Source: Trichocoleus desertorum ATA4-8-CV12 (GTDB lineage Bacteria; Cyanobacteriota; Cyanobacteriia; FACHB-46). Taken from it: 64,000 nucleotides of DNA. The position numbers and the translations under genes were made by a program. Below the pieces are notes generated by a model. That model was not told the origin of the DNA. It saw only the letters and a list, made by a program, of their open reading frames with translations, and ran no database searches. Location: assembly GCA_019358975.1 (NCBI GenBank), contig JAHHIL010000006.1:1-64000 (forward strand), read 5' to 3'. How positions within the stretch are numbered: position 1 is the stretch's first letter; each line of letters begins with the position of its first letter. Below are positions 1-8,726 of the stretch, one piece after another.

Positions 1-126
1 CGCAAAGTAAGCATAACGCTAGGGCTTGACCTTAGCGGAGTGTCTAGAGGCGCTTTGACTTCGCCTTTAAGAGTTCGATTGTGGACTACTTAAGAATCCC
101 CGTCTCTTTAGAGCGGGGAGTGTCAA
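1..126 (+). mobile_element. 3' end of a probable IS200/IS605-type tnpB element
   Basis: Frame 1 is open from the window edge to a TAA at 91-93 (about 30 codons). It is followed at once by a strong stem-loop at roughly 98-118, in which CCCCG and CTC pair with GAG and CGGGG, and then by GTCAA ending at 126. A short stem just after a stop codon and ending in TCAA is how the right ends of IS608-like elements look. A second relic in this window (24047-24100, minus strand) also ends in TGTCAAA after a hairpin. I infer that 1-93 is the last part of a tnpB gene and that 94-126 is its right end, where the 3' part of an omega RNA would lie. The 30 residues visible are too few to confirm the protein family. 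Confidence 0.4.
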
Positions 127-303
127 ACCATAGCAAAAGCCCCTCTAGCTCGGTCACAAACTGAACACCAATCCGGAGGGGGTTATGAAAGATATGCAGT
201 TGTAATGGCAGTTGTAATGAGAGTGCGATCGCGGCTCAACACGCTGCGGCACACAATATTTAGTTAGCCGCTAGCCGTCTGCTAATTCCACTACTAGTTC
301 GCA
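127..303. other. Intergenic, no gene seen
   Basis: This stretch lies between the element tail and the DUF1232 gene. It has one HIP1-type site near 225 and no convincing reading frame. The 16-20 bases after 126 would be the guide-like flank of the element to the left if that call is right. Confidence 0.4.
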
Positions 304-651
304 CTACTTAACGGAAACAGCATCCACATCAACCGTGCTGGACCCCGTGGCAGAAGCATTATTGGTGTAAGCATTATTGGTGTAATCAGAAGCTTCACCC
401 GACTCGCTGGTCTTAGAGTCAGACTGCGAGGCCGACTTCAAGCGAGAAGTTAGCATCTGGGAGACTTCACCAATCAAGAGGGTCAGAATTACGGTATCGT
501 CGATCCAACCAATGACGGGAATAAAGTCGGGTGCAATATCAATCGGGCTGAACAGGTACAGCAATGAACCCAGGATAATCCACCAACGATATTTGGGATT
601 CCGGATGGTGTCACGGTACCAGTTGTAAACGCCTTGAATAGAGAAGTTCAT
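304..651 (-). CDS. DUF1232 (YkvA-like) small membrane protein
   Basis: This 115-residue protein carries the DUF1232 core: a short hydrophobic helix followed by LFSPIDIAPDFIPVIGWIDD, the family's hallmark proline/aspartate-rich segment. A second hydrophobic stretch and a Ser/Thr/Asn-rich C-terminal tail follow. The family is small, membrane-associated and without known biochemical function. The frame stays open to 735, but the ATG at 651 is preferred: AAGGA lies 7 bases upstream, and the product then begins with the usual family N-terminus, MNFSIQ followed by a tyrosine/tryptophan-rich segment. It is transcribed away from the ExbB gene, and the 218-bp gap between them should hold both promoters. 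The tail contains a short AYTNN duplication. Confidence 0.8.
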   Translation of the reverse strand: MNFSIQGVYNWYRDTIRNPKYRWWIILGSLLYLFSPIDIAPDFIPVIGWIDDTVILTLLIGEVSQMLTSRLKSASQSDSKTSESGEASDYTNNAYTNNASATGSSTVDVDAVSVK

Positions 652-869
652 AAGCTTGTCCTTAAAGTTATCTTGATCTTGGCAAACTTTTCCCAGAACT
701 TCCGGTGTGGATATCTGGTGTATCAGGTCTGGCAAGCTCTACCTAAAAACTCTTTTAATTTTCTAGAAACTATTTCAGCGGGCGATCGCTCTCTACTTCT
801 TGGCACCAATTGCAGGTACCCTGTAGAGAAAACGCTGGCTTGAGGAATGCACGGAGGCAAGAAATAACT

Positions 870-1580
870 GTGAATATTGCAGAACTATTTCAAAAGGGCG
901 GAATCGCAATGTGGCCGCTACTGGTCTTGTCGATCATTGCTCTGAGTGCCATTATTGAGCGCTTGTGGTTCTGGTCTCGCATCTTGACCCAAGAGAAAGA
1001 AACTGTGGAACGGGTGATGGATGCGGCTCCGCACGACTGGGGTAAAGCCGCCGACTTAGCTAGAAGAGCTGATGATCAACCCATTGGGCGTTTTCTCTAT
1101 GCGCCTCTAAAACTGCAAAACCCAGACCCAGAGCTATTTAAGCTAGCACTAGAAGCCTCAGCCGACGAAGAACTAGCAGCAATGCGCCGAGGTGACAAAG
1201 CGTTGGAGGCAGTGATTGCGCTCTCTCCCCTCTTGGGACTTTTAGGCACGGTCGTCGGCTTGATCCAATCCTTGCGATTGATTCGGCTTGGTGACATTGG
1301 TACTGCTTCGACGGCTGGCGTGACTAGTGGTATTGGTGAAGCCTTGATTAGTACAGCGGCTGGTTTGATCGTGGCAATTCTAGCCCTGGCATTTTATCGG
1401 TTATTTCAAGGGCTGTTGTTTAATCAAGTGAAACTGTTTCGTAAGGCGGGCAATGACTTAGAACTCCTCCACCGTCAGCAATGGCTGGAAAGACACGGGG
1501 TCTCGCCTTTGGTAGGCAGTGCTGCCACCAACTATCCTACAGAGACGAAAACGGATACTCCCAATCTGACTGACTATTAA
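870..1580 (+). CDS. exbB: MotA/TolQ/ExbB proton-channel family protein
   Basis: A 236-residue inner-membrane protein of the ExbB/TolQ family. These proteins form the proton channel that, with ExbD/TolR, powers TonB-dependent uptake or envelope processes. An N-terminal membrane segment (about residues 12-32) follows a short amphipathic start. The conserved pair of helices is seen around residues 115-140 ([15 protein letters not shown]) and 155-185 ([17 protein letters not shown]). The frame extends to 810, but the GTG at 870 has GGAGG 12 bases upstream and gives the family-typical N-terminus [11 protein letters not shown]. The gene is followed 40 bp later by exbD on the same strand, so the two form an operon. 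No tonB-like gene is next to them, so which process the pair energises is not shown. Confidence 0.88.
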   Translation: MNIAELFQKGGIAMWPLLVLSIIALSAIIERLWFWSRILTQEKETVERVMDAAPHDWGKAADLARRADDQPIGRFLYAPLKLQNPDPELFKLALEASADEELAAMRRGDKALEAVIALSPLLGLLGTVVGLIQSLRLIRLGDIGTASTAGVTSGIGEALISTAAGLIVAILALAFYRLFQGLLFNQVKLFRKAGNDLELLHRQQWLERHGVSPLVGSAATNYPTETKTDTPNLTDY

Positions 1581-1620
1581 TTTCTGACTATTAATTTCGC
1601 TGCCCTATTTTCACAAAGCC

Positions 1621-2331
1621 ATGAAAATCAACCTGGATTCCCCCGCCGAAGAAGTTCAAATCCAGATTATTCCGCTGATTGATGTCATCTTCTGTATCCT
1701 GACATTTTTCATCTTGGCAGCTCTGCAATTGACGCGACAGCAAGGGATTAATGTAGATTTGCCACGAGCGGGTACGGCGGCGACGCAGATGCGAGAAATG
1801 TTGGTCGTCAGCATTGATTCGGTGGGGCAAACCTACATTGACCAAAACCCGGTGACGGAAGCGGGCCTTTATCAGCAACTCGTGGGCTACCAGCAAACTA
1901 ACCCCGGCGGCATGATTGTGCTGTATGCACCCAAAACTGCTATCTATGACGATGTGGTGCGGGTGCTGGATTTGCTGCGATCTGTGGGGGGCGATCGCGT
2001 GGCCCTAGCGACCCTACCCGGCAGTCCGAATCCTGCGAACAATCAAACGAATCCTGCCAACCCCACCTTGCCTGGTTTATCTCCTCTTCCGGGTGGATCA
2101 ACCTTGCCTGGGGGTGCCTCACCTTATCAGTTGAATCCTTTAGAGACGCCAGGGGCTAATCCATCTCCTACGTTTAATCCCAATGTGCCGCTTTTCACCA
2201 CTCCAGGGCAGGGGCCAAATGGGGCTGGGCCAAACGGTGCTGGGTCGAATGGTGCTGGGTCGAATGGTGCTAGGCCAAACTCGACGGGTACTTTGACTCA
2301 GCCGATCGCACCTGAGGCGGCTCCTCAATAA
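1621..2331 (+). CDS. exbD: ExbD/TolR-family biopolymer transport protein
   Basis: This 236-residue protein has the ExbD layout: a short cytoplasmic N-terminus, one membrane helix (about residues 17-38, IIPLIDVIFCILTFFIL) containing the proton-carrying aspartate of the PLIDV motif, and a periplasmic domain to about residue 135. It would pair with the ExbB encoded 40 bp upstream. The remaining 100 residues are unusual for the family. They are rich in Pro, Asn and Gly and contain four copies of a five-residue unit close to GPNGA. This C-terminal extension is probably disordered and periplasmic. A C-rich palindromic repeat follows the stop codon. Confidence 0.88.
   Translation: MKINLDSPAEEVQIQIIPLIDVIFCILTFFILAALQLTRQQGINVDLPRAGTAATQMREMLVVSIDSVGQTYIDQNPVTEAGLYQQLVGYQQTNPGGMIVLYAPKTAIYDDVVRVLDLLRSVGGDRVALATLPGSPNPANNQTNPANPTLPGLSPLPGGSTLPGGASPYQLNPLETPGANPSPTFNPNVPLFTTPGQGPNGAGPNGAGSNGAGSNGARPNSTGTLTQPIAPEAAPQ
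2212..2271 (+). repeat. In-frame 15-bp tandem repeat in exbD
   Basis: Four 15-bp units (2212-2226, 2227-2241, 2242-2256, 2257-2271) with a partial fifth. Units three and four are identical, and the others differ at a few bases. Each encodes one Gly-Pro/Ser-Asn-Gly-Ala unit, so a change in copy number would keep the reading frame. Confidence 0.85.
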
Positions 2332-2353
2332 AGCTCCTAAAAGATCTTTGCTT

Positions 2354-2389
2354 CCCCTTCCCTTGCAGGGAAGGGGCTAGGGGTTAGGT
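2354..2389. repeat. Dispersed C-rich palindromic repeat, copy A
   Basis: A stem (CCCCTTCCCT paired with AGGGAAGGGG) followed by the tail CTAGGGGTTAGGT. It sits between the converging ends of exbD and the aspartokinase gene. Closely similar copies occur at 6139-6173 and 9855-9890. It could act as a two-way terminator, but it lacks a clear T-run on either side. Confidence 0.7.
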
Positions 2390-2392
2390 CTC

Positions 2393-4210
2393 CTAAGCGG
2401 GAACTTGAATTTTTTGGCTACCGGAGAGGTTGAACGCGGCGTGGATGGCTTGAAGGGCGATGACGCCTTGGTCTTGAGCCACAACGCAGCTAACTTTGAT
2501 TTCAGAGGTGGCGATCATTTGGATGTTGATTTGGTGCTGAGATAGCGCTTCGAACATCTGGGCGGCGATGCCTGGTTTACCGACCATGCCAGTACCAACG
2601 ATGCTGACTTTGGCGATCGCAGAATCCACAACAATTTCGCCACAACCTAGTTCAGGTGCAGCTTTCTCTAGGATGGTGCGCGCGGCTTCGGCATCGATTT
2701 GGGCGACGGTGCAAGCGATATCGCGGGTGCTGGCTCCGTTGACGACTCGGCAGCGCTGAGACTGGATGATCATGTCTACGCTGATGTTTTGTTCGGCCAA
2801 AATTTGGAAGACTTTTGCGGCCATACCGGGACGATCGGGGACGTGACGGATCGCGAGGCGCGCTTGGTTCAGGTCTAGCGCTACACCGCGCACAGGAGGT
2901 TCGTCGGGGGTGTGAACTTCGACGGCGGGGGTGAGCTTGGCGGAGGAACTGTGGACTTCAAAGGCTTCGCATAAGGTGGCAATGGCGCGATCGCAATCCT
3001 CGGCATCAATTACGCAGCTCACCTTCACTTCTGAGGTGGAAATCATCTGAATGTTGATGCCAGCAGCAGCCAAGGTAGAGAACATTTGGGCAGCTACCCC
3101 AGGACGACCAATCATTCCTGCACCCGCAATGCTGACTTTGGCAATCTGACGTTGCACCATCACATCTGCGGCATCAGAACCCGTATCAAGTGGGATGCCC
3201 AAAGCAGGTACGATCGCGGCGGCGACAGCTTCAGCTTGGTTCAAAGAATTTTTGGTGACGGTGAAGGCGATGTCGTTGGAGTTGCCTTCATGAATAGATT
3301 GAATGATCAGGTCTACATCCAAATCCTGAGTGGCAATTTCACCGAACAAGCGGGCTGCAACTCCTGGGCGATCAGGAATGTGCAACAAAGCGACCTTAGC
3401 TTGGTCGGTGTCAAACTCCACGCCATCGACGGGACGCGCCAGTTCTAGGTTTTCTAAGGGGCGGGGTTGGGGTGTGGGGGAAACAACTCTGGTTCCAGGC
3501 TCCTCTGTCCAGCTAGAGCGCACGACCAAAGGCACGCCGTAATTGCGGGCAATTTCTACCGCGCGAGGATGCAGAACTTTGGCTCCTAGGCTGGCCAGCT
3601 CTAGCATTTCGTCGCAGGTAATCTCAGACATCAGTTGCGCGTCTGGTACCAAGCGCGGATCGGTGGTCAAAATGCCAGGGACATCGGTGTAAATTTCGCA
3701 GACATCGGCTCGTAGTGCTGCTGCTAAGGCCACGGCTGAAGTGTCAGAACCACCCCGACCTAACGTGGTAATCTCTAGTTCTTCTCGACTAGCAACCCCT
3801 TGGAATCCTGCCACTACGACTACTTTGCCTGCTGCTAATTGCCGTTCTACGCGATCGGGCTGGATGTGCAGAATCCGGGCGCGGCTATGCTCAGCTTCGG
3901 TGACAATGCCCACCTGTGCCCCAGTCATCGAAATGGCGGGTTGACCGAGCTCTTGAATCGCCATACTCAGCAGGGCGATCGAAACTTGCTCCCCGGTCGA
4001 GAGCAGCATATCCATCTCCCGTCGATTGGGATGGGTGGAAATTTCGTGGGCAAGCTTGACTAAACCATCGGTGGTTTTGCCCATTGCCGAAACCACCACT
4101 ACCAAGGAGTTGCCAGCCTTAACCGCCTTCACCACTCGCTGAGCAACTGCTTGAATGCGTTCTACCGAACCGACAGACGTTCCACCGTACTTCTGGACAA
4201 TCAGCGCCAT
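2393..4210 (-). CDS. lysC: Aspartate kinase with four ACT domains
   Basis: Phosphorylates aspartate, the first step of the lysine, threonine, methionine and diaminopimelate pathway. The 605-residue protein begins with the kinase domain: KYGGTSVG at the N-terminus for ATP/aspartate binding, and [16 protein letters not shown] near residue 165. From about residue 265 two tandem ACT-domain pairs follow, shown by repeated [28 protein letters not shown] and [40 protein letters not shown] blocks. A duplicated pair, giving four ACT domains, is the known cyanobacterial arrangement and implies amino-acid feedback control. The ATG at 4210 is chosen over the open frame to 4261 because the family starts [10 protein letters not shown]. 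The gene stands alone. Confidence 0.95.
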   Translation of the reverse strand: MALIVQKYGGTSVGSVERIQAVAQRVVKAVKAGNSLVVVVSAMGKTTDGLVKLAHEISTHPNRREMDMLLSTGEQVSIALLSMAIQELGQPAISMTGAQVGIVTEAEHSRARILHIQPDRVERQLAAGKVVVVAGFQGVASREELEITTLGRGGSDTSAVALAAALRADVCEIYTDVPGILTTDPRLVPDAQLMSEITCDEMLELASLGAKVLHPRAVEIARNYGVPLVVRSSWTEEPGTRVVSPTPQPRPLENLELARPVDGVEFDTDQAKVALLHIPDRPGVAARLFGEIATQDLDVDLIIQSIHEGNSNDIAFTVTKNSLNQAEAVAAAIVPALGIPLDTGSDAADVMVQRQIAKVSIAGAGMIGRPGVAAQMFSTLAAAGINIQMISTSEVKVSCVIDAEDCDRAIATLCEAFEVHSSSAKLTPAVEVHTPDEPPVRGVALDLNQARLAIRHVPDRPGMAAKVFQILAEQNISVDMIIQSQRCRVVNGASTRDIACTVAQIDAEAARTILEKAAPELGCGEIVVDSAIAKVSIVGTGMVGKPGIAAQMFEALSQHQINIQMIATSEIKVSCVVAQDQGVIALQAIHAAFNLSGSQKIQVPA

Positions 4211-4420
4211 GACCCTTACCCTACAACCCTCCCACTCTGCTGTGAACAGTTGTAGCGTCAAATCTGTCAGGGAGCAGGCAGGTACTAATAATTAAATTAA
4301 CCTAATAAACTTATCAGAATGGACTAGGCGGAAACAGCAAGATTGAGACTAAACCTTACAAGTTTTTCGCCAATGGTAGCCAATAAGAATCGAAACCAAG
4401 CAATTTTTATCCCCAGGAAC

Positions 4421-4437
4421 GAGGTATATTCGACCTC
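4421..4437 (+). promoter_or_regulatory. Possible promoter/operator upstream of mcdA
   Basis: GAGGT and ACCTC form a 5-bp inverted repeat with a 7-base spacer, and the spacer overlaps TATATT (4425-4430), a fair -10 box. It lies about 70 bp before the TTG start. No good -35 is visible. This is a weak call. Confidence 0.25.
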
Positions 4438-4497
4438 AGAGGTGCTTAGATAGCATTTAACTGGCCAACTTCTAGACCGCGCAAAAGGAGATCATCT

Positions 4498-5148
4498 TTG
4501 ACGTCAGCGTCCCCGCCACAAAAGATCCTCGCTGTACTGAATGGGAAGGGCGGAGTTGGTAAGACGACTACAGCAGTTAATCTGGCAGCAGCGTTCTCGG
4601 ACAAATATCGAGTGTTGCTAGTGGATTCAGATCCACAACATTCTGCCAGTTGGTGGGTGGAGCGGAGCGAGAAGGGCATTGGCTTTGATTTAACACGTGA
4701 GACAGATGCCACGCGCCTAGCAGACCTGCGAAAAATAAAAGGTTACGAGTTAATTGTGGTCGATACGCCCCCTGCTCTCGGTTCGGATGCGTTAGCAGCA
4801 GTGGTGCCAGCGGCAGATTATCTTGTACTTCCCAGCCCTCCTGCGCCAATGGATTTAACAGTTTTGATTGAAACAGTGAAAACGGCGGTGATACCTACTG
4901 GCGTAATGCATCGAGTGCTGCTAACCAGAGTTGATCCGCGCAGTTTGGCAGAAGCGCTAGAAGCTCAAAACACCTTACTAGAGTTAGGCATCCCTGCTTG
5001 TAATGCCTTTATTCGAGCCTATAAAGCTCACGAGCGGGCAGCTCTAGATGGATCGTCAATCATGCAGTGGCGGGGCAAAAATGCTCGTGAAGCTGAAGCA
5101 GACTACCGTCGAGTTGCAGAAGAGATACAGAGAGACTGGAGGAAGTGA
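4498..5148 (+). CDS. mcdA: ParA-family ATPase, probable McdA (carboxysome positioning)
   Basis: A 216-residue ParA/MinD-type ATPase. The deviant Walker A motif NGKGGVGKTT at residues 15-24 keeps the signature lysine, followed by LLVDSDPQ (Walker A' region) and LIVVDTPPALGSD (Walker B). Such ATPases bind nucleoid DNA and position cargo. The TTG at 4498 is the start because AAAGGAG lies 7 bases upstream. The gene overlaps the next one (stop and start share TGATG), and that neighbour looks like McdB, the adaptor that links McdA to carboxysomes. Signature-lysine McdA is the known 'type 2' form common in cyanobacteria. The partner, not the ATPase, makes the McdA call. A plasmid-type or orphan ParA remains possible because no carboxysome genes are in the window. 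Confidence 0.75.
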   Translation: MTSASPPQKILAVLNGKGGVGKTTTAVNLAAAFSDKYRVLLVDSDPQHSASWWVERSEKGIGFDLTRETDATRLADLRKIKGYELIVVDTPPALGSDALAAVVPAADYLVLPSPPAPMDLTVLIETVKTAVIPTGVMHRVLLTRVDPRSLAEALEAQNTLLELGIPACNAFIRAYKAHERAALDGSSIMQWRGKNAREAEADYRRVAEEIQRDWRK

Positions 5149-5960
5149 TGGCGAAGAAAGGCTTAGGCGATTTGCTACGAGAGGAGGCTCAGAAGTCCCT
5201 AGAATCAGAAGTAGTTGGAACTGTTGAAAGGAGTCCGGAGTTGGTGCAAACGTCCCCTAATACCCCCAAGAATGCCGAGCCCGCCTCAGCACAAACTGTA
5301 GATGTCAAAGCTCAACCCATTGTGGCTCCTGATCAGCCTGAAGATGACGCGGCTGCTAAATCTAAGCGTGGCTCTAGTACAGCTAGCAAGTCCACCAATG
5401 CTAAAGCTGCGTCTACGAAAACAGCCAGTAGTAAGGCTAGTGCTAGCGAGAGTGATGCTAGCGCTAAGCAAGATACACTCGACACTTCAGGTTTAGAAGC
5501 GGCGATCGCGGAGTTACGGCAAAATCTAGAAGCGGCTCGGAAAACTGAAAAGTCCTTACTAGACAAGATCTCGGCGATCCAATCGGATTTAGACGAGCAA
5601 AAGTCACTGGCTCAGAAGTTGCAAGCCGAAGTGAAACACACCAAAAAGCTGGAATCTGAACTGGAGGAAGCTAAGAAGGTGATTCTGCAACTGACTGAAT
5701 CCAACGCGAAGCCAGAACCCGCAGCAAAGCCAGAACCCGCAGCTAAAGCAGCACTCGCAACAAAGCCCGCAGAAAAGAAGGAGCTTGCTAAGCCCCAAAG
5801 TGGGCAACTGGCGCGTACAAACCAACGCCCTGTTGACCCAAATAATAGAGACTACCGATCGCACCGCGTTGTGCTACAGGAGCGCATTCCTCAACACTCA
5901 ATGCACCAGCACTACCCTAGCAAAACCACTTCCGATTCTGACCTGGGTTGGTTTGACTAA
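5148..5960 (+). CDS. mcdB: Coiled-coil partner of the ParA ATPase, probable McdB
   Basis: A 270-residue protein with the three-part layout described for McdB: a charged, Ala/Ser/Lys-rich, probably disordered N-terminal region (residues 1-115), a central coiled coil (about 118-185, rich in E, K, L and Q), and a basic tail ending in LGWFD, so a tryptophan lies three residues from the C-terminus. A near-terminal tryptophan is the invariant feature reported for McdB proteins. The first residues, MAKKGLGDLLREEA, also recall the N-terminus of ParB, the other ParA partner class. The ATG at 5148 is used because GGAGG ends 5 bases before it, and the start overlaps the mcdA stop codon, indicating translational coupling. 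There is no ParB DNA-binding domain, which argues against a plasmid partition pair. Confidence 0.7.
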   Translation: MAKKGLGDLLREEAQKSLESEVVGTVERSPELVQTSPNTPKNAEPASAQTVDVKAQPIVAPDQPEDDAAAKSKRGSSTASKSTNAKAASTKTASSKASASESDASAKQDTLDTSGLEAAIAELRQNLEAARKTEKSLLDKISAIQSDLDEQKSLAQKLQAEVKHTKKLESELEEAKKVILQLTESNAKPEPAAKPEPAAKAALATKPAEKKELAKPQSGQLARTNQRPVDPNNRDYRSHRVVLQERIPQHSMHQHYPSKTTSDSDLGWFD

Positions 5961-5987
5961 AGCCAATTTTTAATTGAATTAATTACA

Positions 5988-6022
5988 GGCGATCGCTTCT
6001 CAAACAGGGGCGATCGTTTTTT
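5988..6022 (+). terminator. Rho-independent terminator after mcdAB
   Basis: CGATCGC (5990-5996) pairs with GCGATCG (6010-6016), followed by six T residues at 6017-6022. It lies 28 bp after the mcdB stop codon. The stem is built from two HIP1-type sequences. Confidence 0.6.
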
Positions 6023-6138
6023 AACCTGAGTATTATCTGGTGCGTGATGCTGACGCTCACAGCATCCTACATATTTATTAGATCAGACCTCTCCCTAAAT
6101 CCCTCTCCTAAGAGGCGAGGGACTTTGAAGCTCTTGCT

Positions 6139-6173
6139 CCCCTTCCCTGTAGGGAAAGGGCTGGGGGTTAGGT
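6139..6173. repeat. Dispersed C-rich palindromic repeat, copy B
   Basis: CCCCTTCCCT and AGGGAAAGGG form a stem followed by CTGGGGGTTAGGT, as in the copies at 2354 and 9855. The TTA inside GGGTTAGG supplies the TAA stop codon of the minus-strand gene ending at 6168, so the repeat overlaps coding sequence. A related but diverged C-rich block precedes it at about 6087-6124. Confidence 0.65.
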
Positions 6174-7730
6174 TTCCAAATGCGATCGCAAGGCTGGCAT
6201 CAAATATTGAGTCAAAGTAAAGGCATCAACTCCTAACTCAGTGCGCTCTTGAGCCGCGAGAAGGCCTGCTTCCGCGTGCCACCAAACCCCCGTTTGCACC
6301 GCTGCCTCGACCGGAGCTGACTGCAACACATCTTGGGCCAACAATCCTCCAATTAAGCCTGTCAGCACATCACCGCTACCACCTCTGGCTAAGGCAGGGG
6401 TACTGGCTGGGTTGATCCAGACTGTGCCCTCTGGAGTGGCGATCGCTACTCTTGCACCTTTCAGCAACACCACCGCTCCAGTTTGCTGAGCTGCTTCCCG
6501 AACTGCGATCGCTCGATTCGTCATTGCCTCGGCTATAGCTGGGAACAACCGCTTAAACTCGCCGAAGTGGGGTGTAAGAACTGTAGGAGCTTGACGTTTA
6601 GTGAGAGTTGGGATGGTGCCTGTTTGAGCCAAGACATTCAAGCCATCGGCATCTAAAACTAAGGGGCGATCGCTGGCTATGACTCGCTCTACAACACTGC
6701 TGGCATCCATCGTTAGGCCAGGACCACAGGCGATCGCATTGTACGAACCGAGTTCTAAACTTTCGGGGAGCTGGGCGATCGCGCCACTAGCTGTTTCTGG
6801 GCAACCAATGATCAAGGCTTCAGGTAACTGAGCGGAAAGCAACGACTTAATTGACTCTGGCACCGCCACGGAAAGCATGCCAACGCCACTACCCCGCGCC
6901 CCTAATGCCGTCAGAATCGCTCCCCCTGTATAGCGACGAGAGCCGCAGATTGCTAGCAAGTGCCCCATTTTGTATTTGTGAGCTGTGGCAGGGCGAGGTA
7001 GGGGTAGATTGGCGATCGCGCTCTGCGGGGTAATTCGATGAATGCGAGAGGAATCAGCCAGTACTGCCTCAATATCCGCTAGAGGTAGACCAAAATCAAT
7101 TAGCTCCGCAGTGCCGACATATTCTAAGGCGTTATCTTGTAGCAACCCTAACTTCCATAACCCTAAACACAGCGTTCGGGTGGCTCGAACGGCGGTGCCT
7201 AAAGCGGCTCCTGTATCGGTGTGCAAACCAGAGGGCAAATCAATGCTGACGACGGGCACTGACCACTGATTGAGCTGATTTACCGTCTCGGCGATGGAGC
7301 CGGAGAGCGATCGCTCCAGCCCAAACCCAAATAAACCATCGATTAGAAAGGCACAAGACTGTAGCCCTTCGACCTGCTCTACCAAGGGAATCCCCAAACT
7401 TTCCGCGTACTGGGCATGCTGCTGAGTTAATTCCTTCAGTTTAGGAAATGGGCGATAAAGGAGAACTTCGTATCCCTGTAAGTGCAACTCACGCGCCACA
7501 ACTAGGGCATCGCCACCGTTATGTCCTGGCCCAACCAGCACCCCGACTTTCTGATCAGTAGAAAGCGGATAGAGTGTTTGCATCCGTCGCGTGATCAAGC
7601 CAGCCACTTTTTCCATCAGTGCAGCCACAGGCAACCCAGCCGCAAACGCCCGACCCTCGATCGCCCGCATTTGCTCAGCAGTCACAATAAACTGCTGGAT
7701 TTTCTCTAGCCTGTTTTGTCCTTGCGCCAC
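6168..7730 (-). CDS. nnrD: Bifunctional NAD(P)HX epimerase/dehydratase
   Basis: Repairs hydrated NADH and NADPH. The N-terminal half (to about residue 215) is the YjeF_N epimerase domain, with VGPGHNGGDALVVARELHLQG (nucleotide binding) and FLIDGLFGFGL. The C-terminal half is the ribokinase-like ADP/ATP-dependent dehydratase, with AHKYKMGHLLAICGS, VLTPHFGEFKRL and the catalytic-loop motif ARGGSGDVLTGLIGGLLAQ near the end. The fusion is the usual bacterial form. The frame is open to a TTG at 7757. I chose the GTG at 7730 (520 residues) because GGGGAA lies 7 bases upstream and relatives start close to this point, but the start is uncertain by up to 27 bases. The stop codon lies in a dispersed repeat. 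Confidence 0.9.
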   Translation of the reverse strand: MAQGQNRLEKIQQFIVTAEQMRAIEGRAFAAGLPVAALMEKVAGLITRRMQTLYPLSTDQKVGVLVGPGHNGGDALVVARELHLQGYEVLLYRPFPKLKELTQQHAQYAESLGIPLVEQVEGLQSCAFLIDGLFGFGLERSLSGSIAETVNQLNQWSVPVVSIDLPSGLHTDTGAALGTAVRATRTLCLGLWKLGLLQDNALEYVGTAELIDFGLPLADIEAVLADSSRIHRITPQSAIANLPLPRPATAHKYKMGHLLAICGSRRYTGGAILTALGARGSGVGMLSVAVPESIKSLLSAQLPEALIIGCPETASGAIAQLPESLELGSYNAIACGPGLTMDASSVVERVIASDRPLVLDADGLNVLAQTGTIPTLTKRQAPTVLTPHFGEFKRLFPAIAEAMTNRAIAVREAAQQTGAVVLLKGARVAIATPEGTVWINPASTPALARGGSGDVLTGLIGGLLAQDVLQSAPVEAAVQTGVWWHAEAGLLAAQERTELGVDAFTLTQYLMPALRSHLET

Positions 7731-7775
7731 AGTGTCATTCCCCAGCAATTTTTTCAAGCTAACAAGCCGGTAAGC

Positions 7776-8594
7776 TCAACGTCCGTAATAAACCCGTGCA
7801 TTAGTCAGGCCGAAATCGTTGACATAGCGGTTCCAGGAATTGGCAGCATTCCAATTGGTGAAAGGGCCAACGGCAATATGGTTGCCTCGTGGCTGATCGC
7901 GCGAGATCACGCTTACCCTTAAATCACCTGCTAGTCGTTTTACTTGGGCTTGAACAGCAGCAAGCGCCCCACTGCTAGCAGGAATCACCACATAGTAACC
8001 CTTTGGGCTGGCTGGAGCTGAACTGCCGCTGCCAGAGCCAGAAACTTGCGCGACCTCTGCTCGAATTCCTTGGTCTTGCAATGCTTCGGCTCGGCGTCTG
8101 GCATTTGATTGATCGATAAATTGCCCTACTTGAATCACAGTACGACCCCGATATTCCTTGCGGAACGCCTCTGGCTCCACTCGTCTCACCTGTTCCAACA
8201 TCAAAGGGCTATTGCCATTGACGTAAACCAAATAGGTTTGCGAGGGCAATGCCCGGGTGGGAGGTGCTGAAATTGGAGCTGGGCTATTTGGGAAAGGAGC
8301 GGGAGCAGGCTCTAAAGTGGGCAAAGTAGGGTCACGCGGCACAATCACCGGAGGAAATTGGCTAGATGGCGGGGGCGGAGGTGCCTCAAAATTAAATTCC
8401 TGCGCCACCAAGACGCTGCTCGGTTCAGCCGCGATCGCCTCATGAGCTGCCAGTGCCAATCCACCTTGCCAAAGTAGGAAGGCCAAAGGTGCAGCCCAAC
8501 TCCATTGTGGTTTCATACTAGGTTTGGTTCCAACCAAGCATCGTTGAGGTTTTTGATTAGATTCCTGAGATTTATTGCCTGAATGAATGGTCAT
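7776..8594 (-). CDS. Exported proline-rich protein with SPOR-like repeat
   Basis: A 272-residue protein with a hydrophobic segment at about residues 31-55 (WAAPLAFLLWQGGLALA) after a basic N-terminus, which is a signal or anchor sequence. A linker very rich in Pro follows (about 70-112). The rest holds two short blocks typical of SPOR-like sequences: VIQVGQFIDQSNARRRAEAL, and YYVVIPASS with a related IAVGPFTNWNAAN motif. SPOR domains bind denuded peptidoglycan, so a wall-associated role is possible but not shown. The gene lies directly upstream of the nnrD gene with less than 50 bp between them and could be cotranscribed. Its start codon contains part of a HIP1-rich leader. Confidence 0.65.
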   Translation of the reverse strand: MTIHSGNKSQESNQKPQRCLVGTKPSMKPQWSWAAPLAFLLWQGGLALAAHEAIAAEPSSVLVAQEFNFEAPPPPPSSQFPPVIVPRDPTLPTLEPAPAPFPNSPAPISAPPTRALPSQTYLVYVNGNSPLMLEQVRRVEPEAFRKEYRGRTVIQVGQFIDQSNARRRAEALQDQGIRAEVAQVSGSGSGSSAPASPKGYYVVIPASSGALAAVQAQVKRLAGDLRVSVISRDQPRGNHIAVGPFTNWNAANSWNRYVNDFGLTNARVYYGR

Positions 8595-8678
8595 AGCGAT
8601 CGCAACCCTATTAATATTTCCTAATACTTTCGGCGATAAAAATTTGCGGTTAGTGTAGCACGGAAAAAGCTCTATCTC

Positions 8679-8710
8679 TTGACAAGCTCTGGGCGAGAGA
8701 ATGTTAGCCT
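8679..8710 (+). promoter_or_regulatory. Possible promoter of mnmA
   Basis: A perfect -35 hexamer TTGACA at 8679-8684 is followed by weak -10 candidates at 8702-8707 (TGTTAG) or 8705-8710 (TAGCCT). It is placed immediately before the RBS at 8711-8716, so the 5' leader would be very short. Tentative. Confidence 0.3.
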
Positions 8711-8726
8711 AGGAGAGTTAGCTTAT

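Noticed and set aside
2212-2271. Tandem repeat considered as CRISPR-like
   Set aside because: No spacers; units are contiguous and in frame with exbD.
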